NCBI GenBank assembly: GCA_007135095.1
Contig: SLJO01000048.1
Span: forward strand, 1-61,180
Reading direction: 5' to 3'
Origin: Bacteroidales bacterium
Lineage (GTDB): Bacteria > Bacteroidota > Bacteroidia > Bacteroidales > PUMT01
Length of the DNA stretch: 61,180 nucleotides
Of this stretch, positions 50,636-61,180 are shown one piece after another. Each line of letters begins with the position of its first letter. The first letter of the stretch is position 1. The translations under genes were made by a program, and so were the position numbers. A model generated the notes under the pieces. It did no database searches. It was not told the origin of the DNA and saw only the letters and a program-made list of their open reading frames with translations.

Positions 50636-51031
50636 TTAATAAACGTAACATAATACTTCGCCGCCGATGCTCTTTTTGCGCGCTTCCTTATCAGACATAA
50701 CGCCCTGGGAAGTGGACAGGATAGCTATTCCCAGTCCGTTAAGCACCCTGGGGAGATCATCTTTCCCCTTATACTGGCGCAGTCCGGGCCGGCTTACACG
50801 GCGGATGGATTTTATTGCCGGTTGCTTCGTCTGGGGATGATACTTCAGGGCAATTTTAATCAGCCCCTGAACCCCGTCATCTTCGAATTTATAATTCAGG
50901 ACATACCCTTTTTCGAAAAGGATCTTGGTAATGTCTTTTTTTACATTGGAAGCAGGTATCTCAACAATCTTATGCTTTGCCATCATGGCATTTCTCAGCC
51001 GTGTAAGATAATCTGCTATAGGATCTGTCAT
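50636..51031 (-). CDS. rpsH: 30S ribosomal protein S8
   Basis: [65 protein letters not shown]. Confidence 0.97.
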   Translation of the reverse strand: MTDPIADYLTRLRNAMMAKHKIVEIPASNVKKDITKILFEKGYVLNYKFEDDGVQGLIKIALKYHPQTKQPAIKSIRRVSRPGLRQYKGKDDLPRVLNGLGIAILSTSQGVMSDKEARKKSIGGEVLCYVY

Positions 51032-51055
51032 CTTTATTGTATTTTAAAATATTAA

Positions 51056-51325
51056 CTACCAACTTGCTTTTTTCAAACCCGGAATAAGTCCCTTGGAAGC
51101 CATTTCCCTGAATGTTATCCTGCTCAAACCGAACTGCCTCATATATCCTTTGGGGCGACCTGTTAGCATGCACCTGTTATGGAGCCTTATTGGATTGCTG
51201 TTCCGGGGCAGACGGCTTAACCCGATATAGTCACCGGCTTCTTTTAGTTTTGCCCGTTTCTCAGCGTAACGGTCTACCATTTTCTGACGACGCTTCTCGC
51301 GTGCTTTCATTGACTCTTTTGCCAT
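51056..51325 (-). CDS. rpsN: 30S ribosomal protein S14
   Basis: 89 aa; [40 protein letters not shown]. Confidence 0.97.
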   Translation of the reverse strand: MAKESMKAREKRRQKMVDRYAEKRAKLKEAGDYIGLSRLPRNSNPIRLHNRCMLTGRPKGYMRQFGLSRITFREMASKGLIPGLKKASW

Positions 51326-51327
51326 AT

Positions 51328-51885
51328 TTAATTCTTTTTTACATTCTTGAATGGTATTCCAAACTCCCTGAGAAGAGCGAACCCTTCTTCATCTGTGGGG
51401 GCGGTGGTAACAAAGGTGATTTCCATTCCCATTATTTTGTTGATCTTGTCGATATCAATCTCGGGGAAAATAATCTGTTCGGAAATGCCCATGGTGTAAT
51501 TACCCCTTCCGTCAAATTTGCTGCTGACCCCGCGAAAATCCCTGATCCTTGGTAATGCGGCTGCAATCAGCCTCTCAAGGAATTCATACATCTTTTCCCT
51601 TCGGAGGGTCACACGAACGCCGATAGGCATTTCACGGCGCAGTTTAAAGTTGGAGATATCCTTTTTTGAAACTGTCTGTACAGCTTTCTGGCCGGCAATT
51701 GCGGTGAGTTCTGCCTGGGCAACCTCAATGAGCTTCTTGTCAGCCACGGCCTGTCCTACACCCTGGTTGATGACTATTTTCTGCAACCTGGGCACCTGCA
51801 TCACGCTACTGTATTTGAATTCTTTAGTAAGCGCCGGTATTACCTCTTCGAGGTATTTTTTCTTTAGTGAAGGCTTGTAATCCAT
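51328..51885 (-). CDS. rplE: 50S ribosomal protein L5
   Basis: [74 protein letters not shown]. Confidence 0.97.
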   Translation of the reverse strand: MDYKPSLKKKYLEEVIPALTKEFKYSSVMQVPRLQKIVINQGVGQAVADKKLIEVAQAELTAIAGQKAVQTVSKKDISNFKLRREMPIGVRVTLRREKMYEFLERLIAAALPRIRDFRGVSSKFDGRGNYTMGISEQIIFPEIDIDKINKIMGMEITFVTTAPTDEEGFALLREFGIPFKNVKKN

Positions 51886-52208
51886 TACTTAATTTCCTCC
51901 CCTGTTTTTTTTGAGTAACGTACCAGTTTATTATTTTCATCAAATCTTCTGCCTGTCCGTGTAGGCTTTCCCGTGGAGGGATCGACAAGCATGAGGTTTG
52001 AAACATTTACAGGAGCTTCTTTTTTTATAATCCCCCCCTGTGTATGCTTTGCGCTGGGTTTTGTATGGCGCGAAACCATATTTACACCCTCCACAATAGC
52101 TTTTCCGTCCTTGGTGATCAAATCAAGTACCCTTCCCTGCTGTCCCCTTGATTCGCCGGTTATTACGTAAACCGTATCCCCTTTTTTTATATGGTATTTT
52201 CTGCCCAT
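51885..52208 (-). CDS. rplX: 50S ribosomal protein L24
   Basis: [47 protein letters not shown]. Confidence 0.97.
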   Translation of the reverse strand: MGRKYHIKKGDTVYVITGESRGQQGRVLDLITKDGKAIVEGVNMVSRHTKPSAKHTQGGIIKKEAPVNVSNLMLVDPSTGKPTRTGRRFDENNKLVRYSKKTGEEIK

Positions 52209-52229
52209 CAGATCTGCTTTTTTAAATTT

Positions 52230-52595
52230 TTATAATACTTCGGGTGCAAGAGAAACGATCTTCATGTATTTTTCACGAAGCTCACGGGGAACAGGTCCGA
52301 AAATACGGGTGCCCCTTATTTCACCAACATTGTTCAAAAGAACAACCGCATTATCATCGAAACGGATATAGGAACCATCAATCCTGTTTATGGCATTTTT
52401 TGTGCGAACCACGACGGCTTTGCTGACAGTGCCTTTTTTGATCTCACCCGACGGGATGGAACTTTTGACGGTAACGACAATTTTGTCTCCGACCCTGGCG
52501 TATTTTTTCCCGCTTCCGCCAAGAACCCTGATACAAAGGACCTCCTTTGCACCGCTGTTATCGGCTACGGCCAATCTGCTTTCTTGTTGTATCAT
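52230..52595 (-). CDS. rplN: 50S ribosomal protein L14
   Basis: [36 protein letters not shown] at 52595 preferred over ORF start 52637. Confidence 0.97.
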   Translation of the reverse strand: MIQQESRLAVADNSGAKEVLCIRVLGGSGKKYARVGDKIVVTVKSSIPSGEIKKGTVSKAVVVRTKNAINRIDGSYIRFDDNAVVLLNNVGEIRGTRIFGPVPRELREKYMKIVSLAPEVL

Positions 52596-52597
52596 TG

Positions 52598-52852
52598 CTA
52601 TTTTGCTCTTTCTAATATTTCTACTACCCTCCAGCACTTTCCCTTGCTGAGAGGCCTTGTTTCCATTATTTTTACAGAATCGCCAATATTACAGCTGTTC
52701 TGTTCATCGTGTGCCATCAGTTTAGTCGATTTTTTAATAAACTTACCATAGATAGGGTGCTTAACCCTGCGGTCTACGGTTATCACAATGGACTTATCCA
52801 TTTTATTGCTAACGACAACACCGGTACGTTCTTTTCTTAAATTTCTTTCCAT
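52598..52852 (-). CDS. rpsQ: 30S ribosomal protein S17
   Basis: [45 protein letters not shown]. Confidence 0.97.
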   Translation of the reverse strand: MERNLRKERTGVVVSNKMDKSIVITVDRRVKHPIYGKFIKKSTKLMAHDEQNSCNIGDSVKIMETRPLSKGKCWRVVEILERAK

Positions 52853-52917
52853 TTCATTCGTATATTCAGTTTTTCAGGATATATCCTTATAAATTTACAG
52901 GGCTGAAGCACCTGTTT

Positions 52918-53145
52918 TCAATTCTCCGGGTTTTCAGAACCGGCTTTCTGCTTCTCGTTTAACATGCGCTGACGCAGTTCGGTATTCATCCTGGCAATAT
53001 TCTTTTTGGCAGCAGGTATTTTAAGTGGATTATCAAGTGGAGAAACCGCATGATTCATTCTCAGTTTAAGCAAAAGGCTTTTTTCTGTTTCTATCCTTTC
53101 CTGAATTTCACCGGTGGACAACTCCCTTATTTCTGATATCTTCAT
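52918..53145 (-). CDS. rpmC: 50S ribosomal protein L29
   Basis: MKISEIRELSTGEIQERIETEKSLLLKLRMNHAVSPLDNPLKIPAAKKNIARMNTEL; internal ATG at 53145 preferred. Confidence 0.95.
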   Translation of the reverse strand: MKISEIRELSTGEIQERIETEKSLLLKLRMNHAVSPLDNPLKIPAAKKNIARMNTELRQRMLNEKQKAGSENPEN

Positions 53146-53177
53146 CTGAATTAATTTGTCTGTATAGTGTATTAAAG

Positions 53178-53606
53178 TCAATTAGCCTTTTCGGCAAAAT
53201 CACGTCTTACAATGAATTTCGTGGTAATGGGCAGTTTTTGTGCTGCCAGCCGGAGTGCTTCCCTGGCAACTTCAATGGGAACTCCTTCTGCTTCAATTAA
53301 TATGCGACCTGGTGTTACGGGAGCAACAAATGCTTCGGGAGCACCTTTTCCCTTACCCATTCGCACCTCTGCAGGCTTTTTGGTTATAGGCTTGTCGGGG
53401 AAAATGCGTATCCATATCTGTCCTTCCCTTTTCATGTGTCGTGTAACCGCCTGCCGTGCAGCTTCAATCTGCCGTCCGGTTATCCATGATTCCTGCAGCG
53501 CCTTGATGCCGAACGATCCGAAGGCGAGCTGGTTCCCGCGCTGGGCATTGCCCTTCATTTTCCCTTTTTGCTGCCTTCTGAACTTTGTTTTCTTTGGCTG
53601 TAACAT
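53178..53606 (-). CDS. rplP: 50S ribosomal protein L16
   Basis: [37 protein letters not shown]. Confidence 0.97.
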   Translation of the reverse strand: MLQPKKTKFRRQQKGKMKGNAQRGNQLAFGSFGIKALQESWITGRQIEAARQAVTRHMKREGQIWIRIFPDKPITKKPAEVRMGKGKGAPEAFVAPVTPGRILIEAEGVPIEVAREALRLAAQKLPITTKFIVRRDFAEKAN

Positions 53607-53636
53607 TATAACAATATCTTAATGTATCTTATTTAA

Positions 53637-54359
53637 CTATTTTTTTCTTCTCTTGAAACTCCCCCGATCCCTGTCCTTGGGCTTTTCACCTGTGCCGGGA
53701 CCGGTTGCAGCCAGATTGGGTGAAAGATCGGGCTTGCCGAATATTTCGCCCTTGCATATCCATACCTTTATTCCGATCAGTCCGACCTTTGTCAGAGCTT
53801 CACTAAGTGCATAGTCGATGTTTGCCCTGAGTGTATGCAGCGGAGTCCGGCCCTCCTTGTACATTTCCGATCTTGCCATTTCTGCACCGCCGAGTCTTCC
53901 GCTTATCTGGACCTTGATTCCCTCTGCGCCCATCCTCATGGTGGAAGCTATAGCCATTTTAATAGCCCTCCTGTAGGATATCTTTCCTTCAATCTGCCTG
54001 GCAAGATTGTTGCCAACTATCGTGGCATCAAGTTCAGGCCTTTTTATTTCAAAAATATTGATCTGCACATCCTTCTGTGTGATCTTTTTGAGTTCCTCCT
54101 TCAGCTTGTCAACTTCCTGTCCGCCTTTACCGATAATGATACCGGGCCTGGCAGTGTTAACCGTAACTGTTATAAGTTTAAGTGTCCTTTCTATAATGAT
54201 CTTTGAAATACTGGCCTTTGCCAGCCTGGCACTCAAATACTCCCTTATTTTATGATCTTCTATAAGTTTGCCGGAATAATCATTCCCGCCATACCAGTTG
54301 GAATCCCAACCCCTGATGATGCCCAACCTGTTACTTATCGGATTTACTTTCTGTCCCAT
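53637..54359 (-). CDS. rpsC: 30S ribosomal protein S3
   Basis: [27 protein letters not shown] motif [19 protein letters not shown]. Confidence 0.97.
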   Translation of the reverse strand: MGQKVNPISNRLGIIRGWDSNWYGGNDYSGKLIEDHKIREYLSARLAKASISKIIIERTLKLITVTVNTARPGIIIGKGGQEVDKLKEELKKITQKDVQINIFEIKRPELDATIVGNNLARQIEGKISYRRAIKMAIASTMRMGAEGIKVQISGRLGGAEMARSEMYKEGRTPLHTLRANIDYALSEALTKVGLIGIKVWICKGEIFGKPDLSPNLAATGPGTGEKPKDRDRGSFKRRKK

Positions 54360-54362
54360 TGA

Positions 54363-54782
54363 CTATTGTTTTTCAGTAATTTCTGTCTGTTCAACTTTGT
54401 CCAGCACCAGTGTAACATGGTTGGAGCGTTTCCTTATCCGGTGAGCCCTGCCCTGGGGAGCAGGCCTTAACCTTTTCAGGGTTCTTGCCTGGTCGACGAA
54501 TATTTCCTTTACGATCAGATGGCTGTCCTCGATACGCACACCTTCATTTTTGATCTGCCAGTTTGCAATAGCAGAGAGCAGTAATTTCTCTACCTTGCGT
54601 GACGCCTCTTTTGAACTGAACTTTAAAGTGTCGAGAGCTTTATTCACCTCTTCACCTCTGACCATATCTGCAACCAACCGCATTTTACGCGGAGAGGTAG
54701 GACAATTTCGCAAAACAGCAAATGCCTTGATTTTCTTTTCCTCTTTTATTTGCTGAGCTCGTTGTTGTTTTCTGGATCCCAT
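54363..54782 (-). CDS. rplV: 50S ribosomal protein L22
   Basis: [47 protein letters not shown]; internal ATG at 54782 preferred. Confidence 0.96.
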   Translation of the reverse strand: MGSRKQQRAQQIKEEKKIKAFAVLRNCPTSPRKMRLVADMVRGEEVNKALDTLKFSSKEASRKVEKLLLSAIANWQIKNEGVRIEDSHLIVKEIFVDQARTLKRLRPAPQGRAHRIRKRSNHVTLVLDKVEQTEITEKQ

Positions 54783-54821
54783 TGCTAACAATTATGTTAA
54801 ATCGTTTCTTTTTAATCTGAT

Positions 54822-55088
54822 TTATTTCCTTTTACCTCCATGCCCCCTGAACATACGTGTGGGTGAAAACTCACCAAGCTTATGTCCTACCATATTTTCG
54901 GTAATATATACGGGGATGAATTTATTCCCGTTGTGCACGGCAATCGTATGCCCGACAAAATCAGGTGATATCATCGAACGGCGTGACCATGTCTTGACTA
55001 CTGTTTTTTTACTTGCACGGTTCATGTCAGAAACCCGTTTTTCAAGTTTGAAGTCAATAAAAGGGCCTTTTTTTAGTGAGCGGCTCAT
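54822..55088 (-). CDS. rpsS: 30S ribosomal protein S19
   Basis: [37 protein letters not shown]. Confidence 0.97.
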   Translation of the reverse strand: MSRSLKKGPFIDFKLEKRVSDMNRASKKTVVKTWSRRSMISPDFVGHTIAVHNGNKFIPVYITENMVGHKLGEFSPTRMFRGHGGKRK

Positions 55089-55108
55089 AACGATCGTCTT
55101 TTTCTAAA

Positions 55109-55933
55109 TTATTTTTTTCTTTTCTCAACAATATATTTATTCGAAGCTTTCTTTCTCGAGCGGGTTTTAAAACCTTTGGCGGGAATACCATTCCTTGACC
55201 GCGGATGCCCGCCCGAAGCGCGGCCTTCTCCTCCTCCCATGGGATGATCAACAGGATTCATCACAACACCCCTCACCCTTGGCCTGCGTCCGAGCCAGCG
55301 GCTTCTGCCTGCTTTCCCTGAGCGCTCCAGCGCATTGTCGGCATTTGAAACGCTGCCGATTGTTGCCCTGCAGGTTACCAGTATCATCCTCATCTCCCCG
55401 GAAGGCAGCTTGATAATGCCGTATTTGCCTTCACGTGATGTAAGCTGTGCATATGAGCCGGCACTCCTGGCAAGGGCAGCGCCCTGACCGGGTTTAAGCT
55501 CAATGTTATGAATGACCGTGCCAAGGGGTATGTCTGAGATAAAAAGCGTGTTACCTATTTCAGGGGCAACATCTTTCCCTGATGATATAGTCTGTCCTAC
55601 ATTCAGTCCGGTGGGAGCTATAATATAGCTTTTTTCACCATCTGAATATGTCACAAGCGCTATTCTTGCCGTACGGTTCGGATCATATTCAATAGTTTTC
55701 ACAACGGCAGGAATACCATCCTTTTTCCTTTTAAAATCGATAATCCTGTACCTGCGCTTATGACCTCCCCCCATGTACCTCATGGTCATTTTACCCGTGT
55801 TGTTCCTTCCGCCCGATTTCTTCATGGGAGCGAGAAGAGACTTTTCCGGCTTGTCGGTGGTAATAGTCTCAAATGTTGATTTAATCTTATGTCGCTGCCC
55901 CGGGGTAACCGGGTTTAATTTTTTTACTGCCAT
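55109..55933 (-). CDS. rplB: 50S ribosomal protein L2
   Basis: [55 protein letters not shown]. Confidence 0.97.
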   Translation of the reverse strand: MAVKKLNPVTPGQRHKIKSTFETITTDKPEKSLLAPMKKSGGRNNTGKMTMRYMGGGHKRRYRIIDFKRKKDGIPAVVKTIEYDPNRTARIALVTYSDGEKSYIIAPTGLNVGQTISSGKDVAPEIGNTLFISDIPLGTVIHNIELKPGQGAALARSAGSYAQLTSREGKYGIIKLPSGEMRMILVTCRATIGSVSNADNALERSGKAGRSRWLGRRPRVRGVVMNPVDHPMGGGEGRASGGHPRSRNGIPAKGFKTRSRKKASNKYIVEKRKK

Positions 55934-55998
55934 TTCAAATAGAACTATAAAGTATATAAAACATTACCAATTTTTTCCAGCTTTCAGATTCATCCCTT

Positions 55999-56289
55999 TT
56001 AAATATTGCTGTAAAAATCTATTGTATCTCCTTCGGCAAGGGTTATAATGGCCTTTTTAAAAGAGTTTGTTTTTCCGTGTATTATGCCGGCCTTCGTGTA
56101 CCTTGATTTGGCTTTTCCTCCATATACAAGGGTATTAACCGAGGCTACCGAAACATCGTACATCTCCTCGATGGCCTTTTTGATCTGAATTTTATTCGCC
56201 TGCTTATCTACAATGAAGCCGTACCGGTTTAACTTTTCGCCCTGCTCGGTCATTTTTTCAGTAATAATGGGCTTTTTTAGAATATCCAT
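55999..56289 (-). CDS. rplW: 50S ribosomal protein L23
   Basis: MDILKKPIITEKMTEQGEKLNRYGFIVDKQANKIQIKKAIEEMYDV. Confidence 0.97.
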   Translation of the reverse strand: MDILKKPIITEKMTEQGEKLNRYGFIVDKQANKIQIKKAIEEMYDVSVASVNTLVYGGKAKSRYTKAGIIHGKTNSFKKAIITLAEGDTIDFYSNI

Positions 56290-56303
56290 GTGGTTAAAAA
56301 TTT

Positions 56304-56933
56304 CTAGTTGCTTAACATATTATCCAAAACATCTACAGAGCTTTCAAAAAGCAGGAGAAATGATGCACTCATGATATCGTATGTGGTTATTTCAGAGGCG
56401 ATTACTACCCTGGCACCCTGTAAATTTCGGGAAGACAAATATATGTTTTTATTTTGTTCAGTTAAAACCAAAAGTGACTTTTTCTCATTAATTTTCATAT
56501 TATTGAGAAACTCAATATATTCCTTTGTTTTGGGCAATGCCAGATCGAAATCCTCAATAACCCTGATCTTGTCGGTCCTGGCCTTATATGAAAGGGCCGA
56601 TTTCCTGGCAAGCTTTTTCACCTTTTTATTCAGTTTAAAGCTGTAATCCCTTGGTTTGGGGCCGAAAACACGCCCCCCTCCCCTGAACAGAGGATTCTTG
56701 ATATCGCCGGCCCGCGCTGTGCCTGTTCCCTTTTGTTTCTTGATCTTTTTAGTACTTCCGGCAACCTCAGAGCGTTCCTTGGTTTTATGTGTTCCCTGAC
56801 GCAGGTTCGCACGATATTGCTTTACGTCCAGATAGATGGCATGATCATTGGGATCAATGCCGTATACGCTGTCGCTCAGACTGACATTCTTGCCGGTTTC
56901 CTCTCCTTTAATATTATAAACTGCTAACTCCAT
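56304..56933 (-). CDS. rplD: 50S ribosomal protein L4
   Basis: [68 protein letters not shown]. Confidence 0.97.
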   Translation of the reverse strand: MELAVYNIKGEETGKNVSLSDSVYGIDPNDHAIYLDVKQYRANLRQGTHKTKERSEVAGSTKKIKKQKGTGTARAGDIKNPLFRGGGRVFGPKPRDYSFKLNKKVKKLARKSALSYKARTDKIRVIEDFDLALPKTKEYIEFLNNMKINEKKSLLVLTEQNKNIYLSSRNLQGARVVIASEITTYDIMSASFLLLFESSVDVLDNMLSN

Positions 56934-57550
56934 TATTGCTGAATAATTAAATATGATCCTTTTGCTCCGGGTACAGAGCCTTTAACAATTAAAATATTGC
57001 TTTCGGGTATAAGTTTTATTATGCTCAGGGAAATCATCATAACATTTTCCCCCCCCATTCTTCCGGCCATTCTCATCCCTTTGAAAACACGTGAAGGATA
57101 CGAGGAACTTCCGATTGATCCGGGCGCACGCATGCGGTTGTGCTGTCCGTGGGTGGCCTGACCTACGCCGGCAAACCCGTGCCTTTTAACAACCCCTTGA
57201 AATCCCTTGCCTTTGGAAACACCTGTAATGTCCAGCCAGACATCATCCTTCAATAAATCTACGGTAATAACGTCTCCCAGCTTGACTTCCTGCCTGAACT
57301 CATGGAATTCATGCAGTTTCCTTTTGGGCGTGGTTTTTGCTTTCTTAAAATGACCAAGCAGCGGTTTGTTGCACGATTTTTCCTTCATGTCGTCAAAAGC
57401 AAGCTGGACAGCTTCATAACCATCCTTTTCCCTGGTCTTTATCTGGGTAACAACGCACGGACCAGCTTCAATAACGGTGCAGGGCATATATTTCCCATCC
57501 TCACCGAAAACCGAGGTCATTCCTATTTTTTTTCCAATTAATCCGGACAT
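56933..57550 (-). CDS. rplC: 50S ribosomal protein L3
   Basis: [71 protein letters not shown]. Confidence 0.97.
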   Translation of the reverse strand: MSGLIGKKIGMTSVFGEDGKYMPCTVIEAGPCVVTQIKTREKDGYEAVQLAFDDMKEKSCNKPLLGHFKKAKTTPKRKLHEFHEFRQEVKLGDVITVDLLKDDVWLDITGVSKGKGFQGVVKRHGFAGVGQATHGQHNRMRAPGSIGSSSYPSRVFKGMRMAGRMGGENVMMISLSIIKLIPESNILIVKGSVPGAKGSYLIIQQ

Positions 57551-57572
57551 TCTGTTTCGTTTTACAAAAAAA

Positions 57573-57878
57573 TTACACTTTGATTTCTACCTCAACGCCA
57601 CTTGGCAACTCCAGTTTCATCAGCGCGTCGATAGTTTTTGGAGTTGAACTGTATATATCAAGCAGCCTTTTATATGAACTAAGTTCAAACTGCTCCCTTG
57701 CCTTTTTATTCACAAAAGGTGAACGCAAAACGGTAAAGATCCTTTTATGAGTGGGCAGCGGAATTGGTCCGCTGACCACAGCACCGGTGGATTTTACGGT
57801 TTTAACGATCTTTTCGGTGGATTTGTCCACCAGGTTATGATCGTATGATTTTAATTTAATTCGGATTTTCTGGCTCAT
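57573..57878 (-). CDS. rpsJ: 30S ribosomal protein S10
   Basis: [39 protein letters not shown]. Confidence 0.97.
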   Translation of the reverse strand: MSQKIRIKLKSYDHNLVDKSTEKIVKTVKSTGAVVSGPIPLPTHKRIFTVLRSPFVNKKAREQFELSSYKRLLDIYSSTPKTIDALMKLELPSGVEVEIKV

Positions 57879-57892
57879 TGGTTATTATAATT

Positions 57893-60001
57893 TTAAGCTG
57901 ATTCTTTTTGCCCTGTTGAACTTTCCAGGATCTTGGCTGCTAATTCATCGCCCACCTTCTGGTAATGTGAAAATTCCATAGTGGAGGTGGCTCTTCCCGA
58001 GGTAAGGGTACGTAATACGGTTACATAGCCGAACTGTTCCGAGAGGGGAACTTTTGCCCTGATCAGCCGGGCTCCTGTCTTGCCTTCCATCTTCTCGATA
58101 TGACCCCTGCGCTTATTGAAGTCTGAAATGACGTCTCCCATATATTCATCGGGGGTCACCACTTCAACCTTCATTATTGGTTCCATCAGAACCGGTTTTG
58201 TTTTGGGTATTGCATGCCTGAACGCCTGTTTTGCGGCGATCTCAAATGAGAGACTGTCGGAATCGACGTTGTGGTATGATCCGTCAACCAGCACAACCTT
58301 CAGGCTGTCAACCGGGTAACCGGCCAGCACGCCGTTTTGCATGGCTTCCCGGAATCCTTTCTGAACGGCAGGAATATATTCCTTGGGTATATTGCCGCCC
58401 TTAACCTCATCAATGAACTGAAGTCCGGTTTCTCCTTCGTCAACAGGGGATATCCTGACAATAATATCGGCGAACTTGCCACGGCCGCCCGATTGCTTTT
58501 TGAATACTTCCCTGTGTTCTGCCTTGCCGGTGATGGCTTCCCTGTATGCAACCTGCGGCGCACCCTGGTTGCATTCAACCTTGAATTCACGTTTCAGCCG
58601 GTCGACAAGTATTTCAAGGTGTAATTCACCCATGCCGTTTATAAGGGTCTGACCTGAATTTTCATCGTACTTGACCTTGAAGGTTGGATCCTCTTCGGAA
58701 AGCTTGTTGAGTGCCATGCCAAGCTTGTCAATATCACCCTGGGTCTTTGGTTCTATGGCAATGCCTATTACCGGTTCGGGGAAAGTAATTGATTCAAGCA
58801 GCACCGGTTTTTTCTCATCACATAATGTATCGCCTGTCCGCAAATCCTTGAAACCAACTGCTGCAATAATATCCCCTGCCTCAATGAAATCTTTGGGATT
58901 TTGCTTATTGGCATGCATCTGGTAAAGCCGGGTAATCCTTTCCCGCTTCCCGGTACGTACATTAAGTACATGGCTTCCTGCGTCAATCCTGCCGCTGTAA
59001 ACCCTGAGAAATGCAAGCCGGCCAACATACGGATCAGTGGCGATTTTAAAAGCAAGCGCCGCCATAGGCTCTGAAGCATCGGGTTTCCTCTCCACAATTT
59101 CATCGTTTCTCGGGTTGATCCCTTTCACCGGTGCGATTTCCATCGGCGATGGCAAAAAGGAGACAACTGCATCAAGCAGGCGCTGGACACCCTTGTTTTT
59201 GAATGCCGAGCCGCACATAACAGGAACAACCTGGAGTTGTATGGTAGCCTTCCTGATTGCGGCCATTAATTGTTCATTAGTAATTAATTCGGGATTATCG
59301 AGATACTGCTCCAGCACTGCATCATCAGCATCAGCTACCGACTCTATGAGGCGGCTCCTCCATTCAGCGGCCTCCTCAGCCATATCGGCAGGGATCTCCT
59401 GGATTTCGTATGTCAGTCCCAGCTGGTCATTTTCCTGCCATAACACAGACTTCATATCGATCAGGTCTACAATGCCGCGAAATGTTTCCTCGCTCCCAAT
59501 GGGTATCTGCAGGGGAACCGGGGTTGCTCCCAGTTTTTCATGCATCTGCGATACAACAGACAGGAAATCGGCACCCGAGCGATCCATCTTATTTATAAAC
59601 CCGATCCGCGGCACCTTGTACTTGTCGGCCTGCCTCCAGACGGTTTCCGACTGGGGCTCCACTCCTCCGACAGCACAGAACACGGCAACCGCACCATCCA
59701 GTACCCTTAATGAACGTTCTACCTCAACAGTAAAATCAACATGGCCGGGAGTGTCTATAATGTTTATTTTGTATTCCTCGTCCTGGAAATTCCAAAAAGT
59801 TGTTGTTGCAGCCGAAGTGATTGTAATTCCTCTTTCCTGCTCCTGAACCATCCAGTCCATGGTTGCAGCACCATCATGCACCTCACCCATGCGGTGAGTG
59901 ATCCCGGTATAGAACAGTATCCTTTCGGTTGTGGTCGTCTTCCCGGCATCAATGTGCGCCATGATACCAATATTCCTCGTGTATTTGAGACTTTTGCTCA
60001 T
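57893..60001 (-). CDS. fusA: Elongation factor G
   Basis: 702 aa; [61 protein letters not shown]. Confidence 0.97.
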   Translation of the reverse strand: MSKSLKYTRNIGIMAHIDAGKTTTTERILFYTGITHRMGEVHDGAATMDWMVQEQERGITITSAATTTFWNFQDEEYKINIIDTPGHVDFTVEVERSLRVLDGAVAVFCAVGGVEPQSETVWRQADKYKVPRIGFINKMDRSGADFLSVVSQMHEKLGATPVPLQIPIGSEETFRGIVDLIDMKSVLWQENDQLGLTYEIQEIPADMAEEAAEWRSRLIESVADADDAVLEQYLDNPELITNEQLMAAIRKATIQLQVVPVMCGSAFKNKGVQRLLDAVVSFLPSPMEIAPVKGINPRNDEIVERKPDASEPMAALAFKIATDPYVGRLAFLRVYSGRIDAGSHVLNVRTGKRERITRLYQMHANKQNPKDFIEAGDIIAAVGFKDLRTGDTLCDEKKPVLLESITFPEPVIGIAIEPKTQGDIDKLGMALNKLSEEDPTFKVKYDENSGQTLINGMGELHLEILVDRLKREFKVECNQGAPQVAYREAITGKAEHREVFKKQSGGRGKFADIIVRISPVDEGETGLQFIDEVKGGNIPKEYIPAVQKGFREAMQNGVLAGYPVDSLKVVLVDGSYHNVDSDSLSFEIAAKQAFRHAIPKTKPVLMEPIMKVEVVTPDEYMGDVISDFNKRRGHIEKMEGKTGARLIRAKVPLSEQFGYVTVLRTLTSGRATSTMEFSHYQKVGDELAAKILESSTGQKESA

Positions 60002-60058
60002 TAAATTATCAATCTATCTTCTTTTTTCTTCGGAATAATCCAATATATATTATATATG

Positions 60059-60535
60059 TTAAAACCTGAAATGGGCAAATGCTTTATTTGCTTCAGCCAT
60101 CCTGTGCATGTCCTCTTTCCTCTTATAGGCACCGCCCTCTTCATTGAAAGCAGCGACAATTTCAGAACCAAGTTTGTCGGCCATTGTTTTACCGGCACGC
60201 TTACGGGCAAACATTATCATGTTTTTCATGCTGATGGAAACTTTCCTTTCCGCCCTGACCTCCTGTGGAACCTGAAAGGTTGCTCCCCCTACACGCCGGC
60301 TTTTTACCTCAACGGCAGGTGTGATGTTCTCAAGTGACTTTTTCCAGATCTCAAGCGGCGACTTGCCGGTATCTTTGGTCTTTTGCTCAACAATATTGAG
60401 TGCATCGTAAAAGATATTGAATGCAAGGCTTTTTTTGCCCGAGTACATCATATTATTCACAAACCGGGTAACCTCAATATCCCTGTATTTGGGATCCGGC
60501 AGCAAAATTCTTTTTTTTGGTTTCGACTTTCTCAT
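60059..60535 (-). CDS. rpsG: 30S ribosomal protein S7
   Basis: [38 protein letters not shown]. Confidence 0.97.
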   Translation of the reverse strand: MRKSKPKKRILLPDPKYRDIEVTRFVNNMMYSGKKSLAFNIFYDALNIVEQKTKDTGKSPLEIWKKSLENITPAVEVKSRRVGGATFQVPQEVRAERKVSISMKNMIMFARKRAGKTMADKLGSEIVAAFNEEGGAYKRKEDMHRMAEANKAFAHFRF

Positions 60536-60561
60536 CTGGTTATGATTCGCAGTGTTTGACT

Positions 60562-60942
60562 TTATTTTTTAACCTTGGGCCTTTTTGTCCCGTATTTTGA
60601 ACGCCTTTGGGTGCGACCTTCAACTCCCGAGGTGTCAAGGGCACCACGTATAAGGTGATACCGTACACCGGGAAGGTCTTTCACCCTGCCTCCGCGAATA
60701 AGGACAATCGAGTGTTCCTGCAGGTTATGTCCTTCTCCCGGAATATAGGAGTTAACTTCCTTTCCGTTGGTCAGCCTGACCCTTGCAACTTTTCTCATAG
60801 CAGAATTAGGCTTCTTTGGCGTGGTAGTATATACACGAACACAAACTCCCCTTCTCTGTGGGCAGGCATCAAGTGCCGGAGCTTTTTTCTTTTCGGTCAG
60901 TTTTGTCCTTCCCTTTTTTACTAACTGCTGAATTGTAGGCAT
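60562..60942 (-). CDS. rpsL: 30S ribosomal protein S12
   Basis: [63 protein letters not shown]. Confidence 0.97.
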   Translation of the reverse strand: MPTIQQLVKKGRTKLTEKKKAPALDACPQRRGVCVRVYTTTPKKPNSAMRKVARVRLTNGKEVNSYIPGEGHNLQEHSIVLIRGGRVKDLPGVRYHLIRGALDTSGVEGRTQRRSKYGTKRPKVKK

Positions 60943-60988
60943 AAAGATTAGTTCAATTTAATTACTTACATTTTATTAAACGGGTTTG

Positions 60989-61020
60989 CAAAGGTATACT
61001 TTTTTTTATTATCCCACTAA
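60989..61020 (-). promoter_or_regulatory. Candidate Bacteroidetes-type promoter of the rpsL ribosomal operon
   Basis: Minus-strand TACCTTTG (TAnnTTTG -7 consensus) at 60996-60989 with TTAGTG about 18 nt upstream; about 45 nt before the rpsL ATG. Confidence 0.5.
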
Positions 61021-61152
61021 TTATTTAGATATTTTTATCTGCAAAATACCGCCACAGTCAGTGTCCGGCAACCTTCATTTAAAACCCGGAGCTGCAGAAA
61101 TACAGTAACCCGCTGCAGAGCTTTATCTGCATCTTTTTAAGGTAGTCGATTC

Positions 61153-61180
61153 AATATATATATATGTATAATATATATAA
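61153..61180. repeat. AT-rich dinucleotide tract at window end
   Basis: aatatatatatatgtataatatatataa, truncated by window edge. Confidence 0.7.

Noticed and set aside
61140-61180. AT repeat as a possible origin, phase-variable promoter or att site
   Set aside because: Short, simple dinucleotide tract cut by the window edge; no DnaA boxes, integrase or gene evidence.

Overview
This 61 kb window appears to come from a Bacteroidetes (Bacteroidales/Marinilabiliales-like) chromosome. I infer this from the gene content, the ribosomal operon order and TAnnTTTG-type -7 boxes. The right third (about 41-61 kb, minus strand) is a standard str/S10/spc/alpha ribosomal superoperon (rpsL to rplQ) followed by eno and gltA. 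The left part holds transketolase, an ECF sigma locus, a DUF1080-DUF5916-hutH operon, hisS, ettA, a hybrid histidine-kinase-like protein and a Reg_prop-SpoIIE phosphatase. The most unusual part is a co-oriented plus-strand run at about 8.6-30.5 kb. Its core (9.67-23.8 kb) encodes five WRG-type PQQ-like beta-propeller proteins, an NHL-like propeller with a vicinal Cys pair, a tiny Tat-signal Cys microprotein, a Tat-signal multi-[4Fe-4S] ferredoxin and a NosR/NapH-like membrane polyferredoxin. It also encodes a NuoE-NuoF-ferredoxin fusion diaphorase and a 2Fe-2S/GltD-like flavoprotein that seems to lack the second (NAD(P)-binding) Rossmann domain. No terminal catalytic oxidoreductase (hydrogenase, formate dehydrogenase, cytochrome c) is visible. 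I propose this as a candidate undescribed membrane-spanning electron-transfer system. No tRNA, rRNA, CRISPR array, prophage or IS element was seen.
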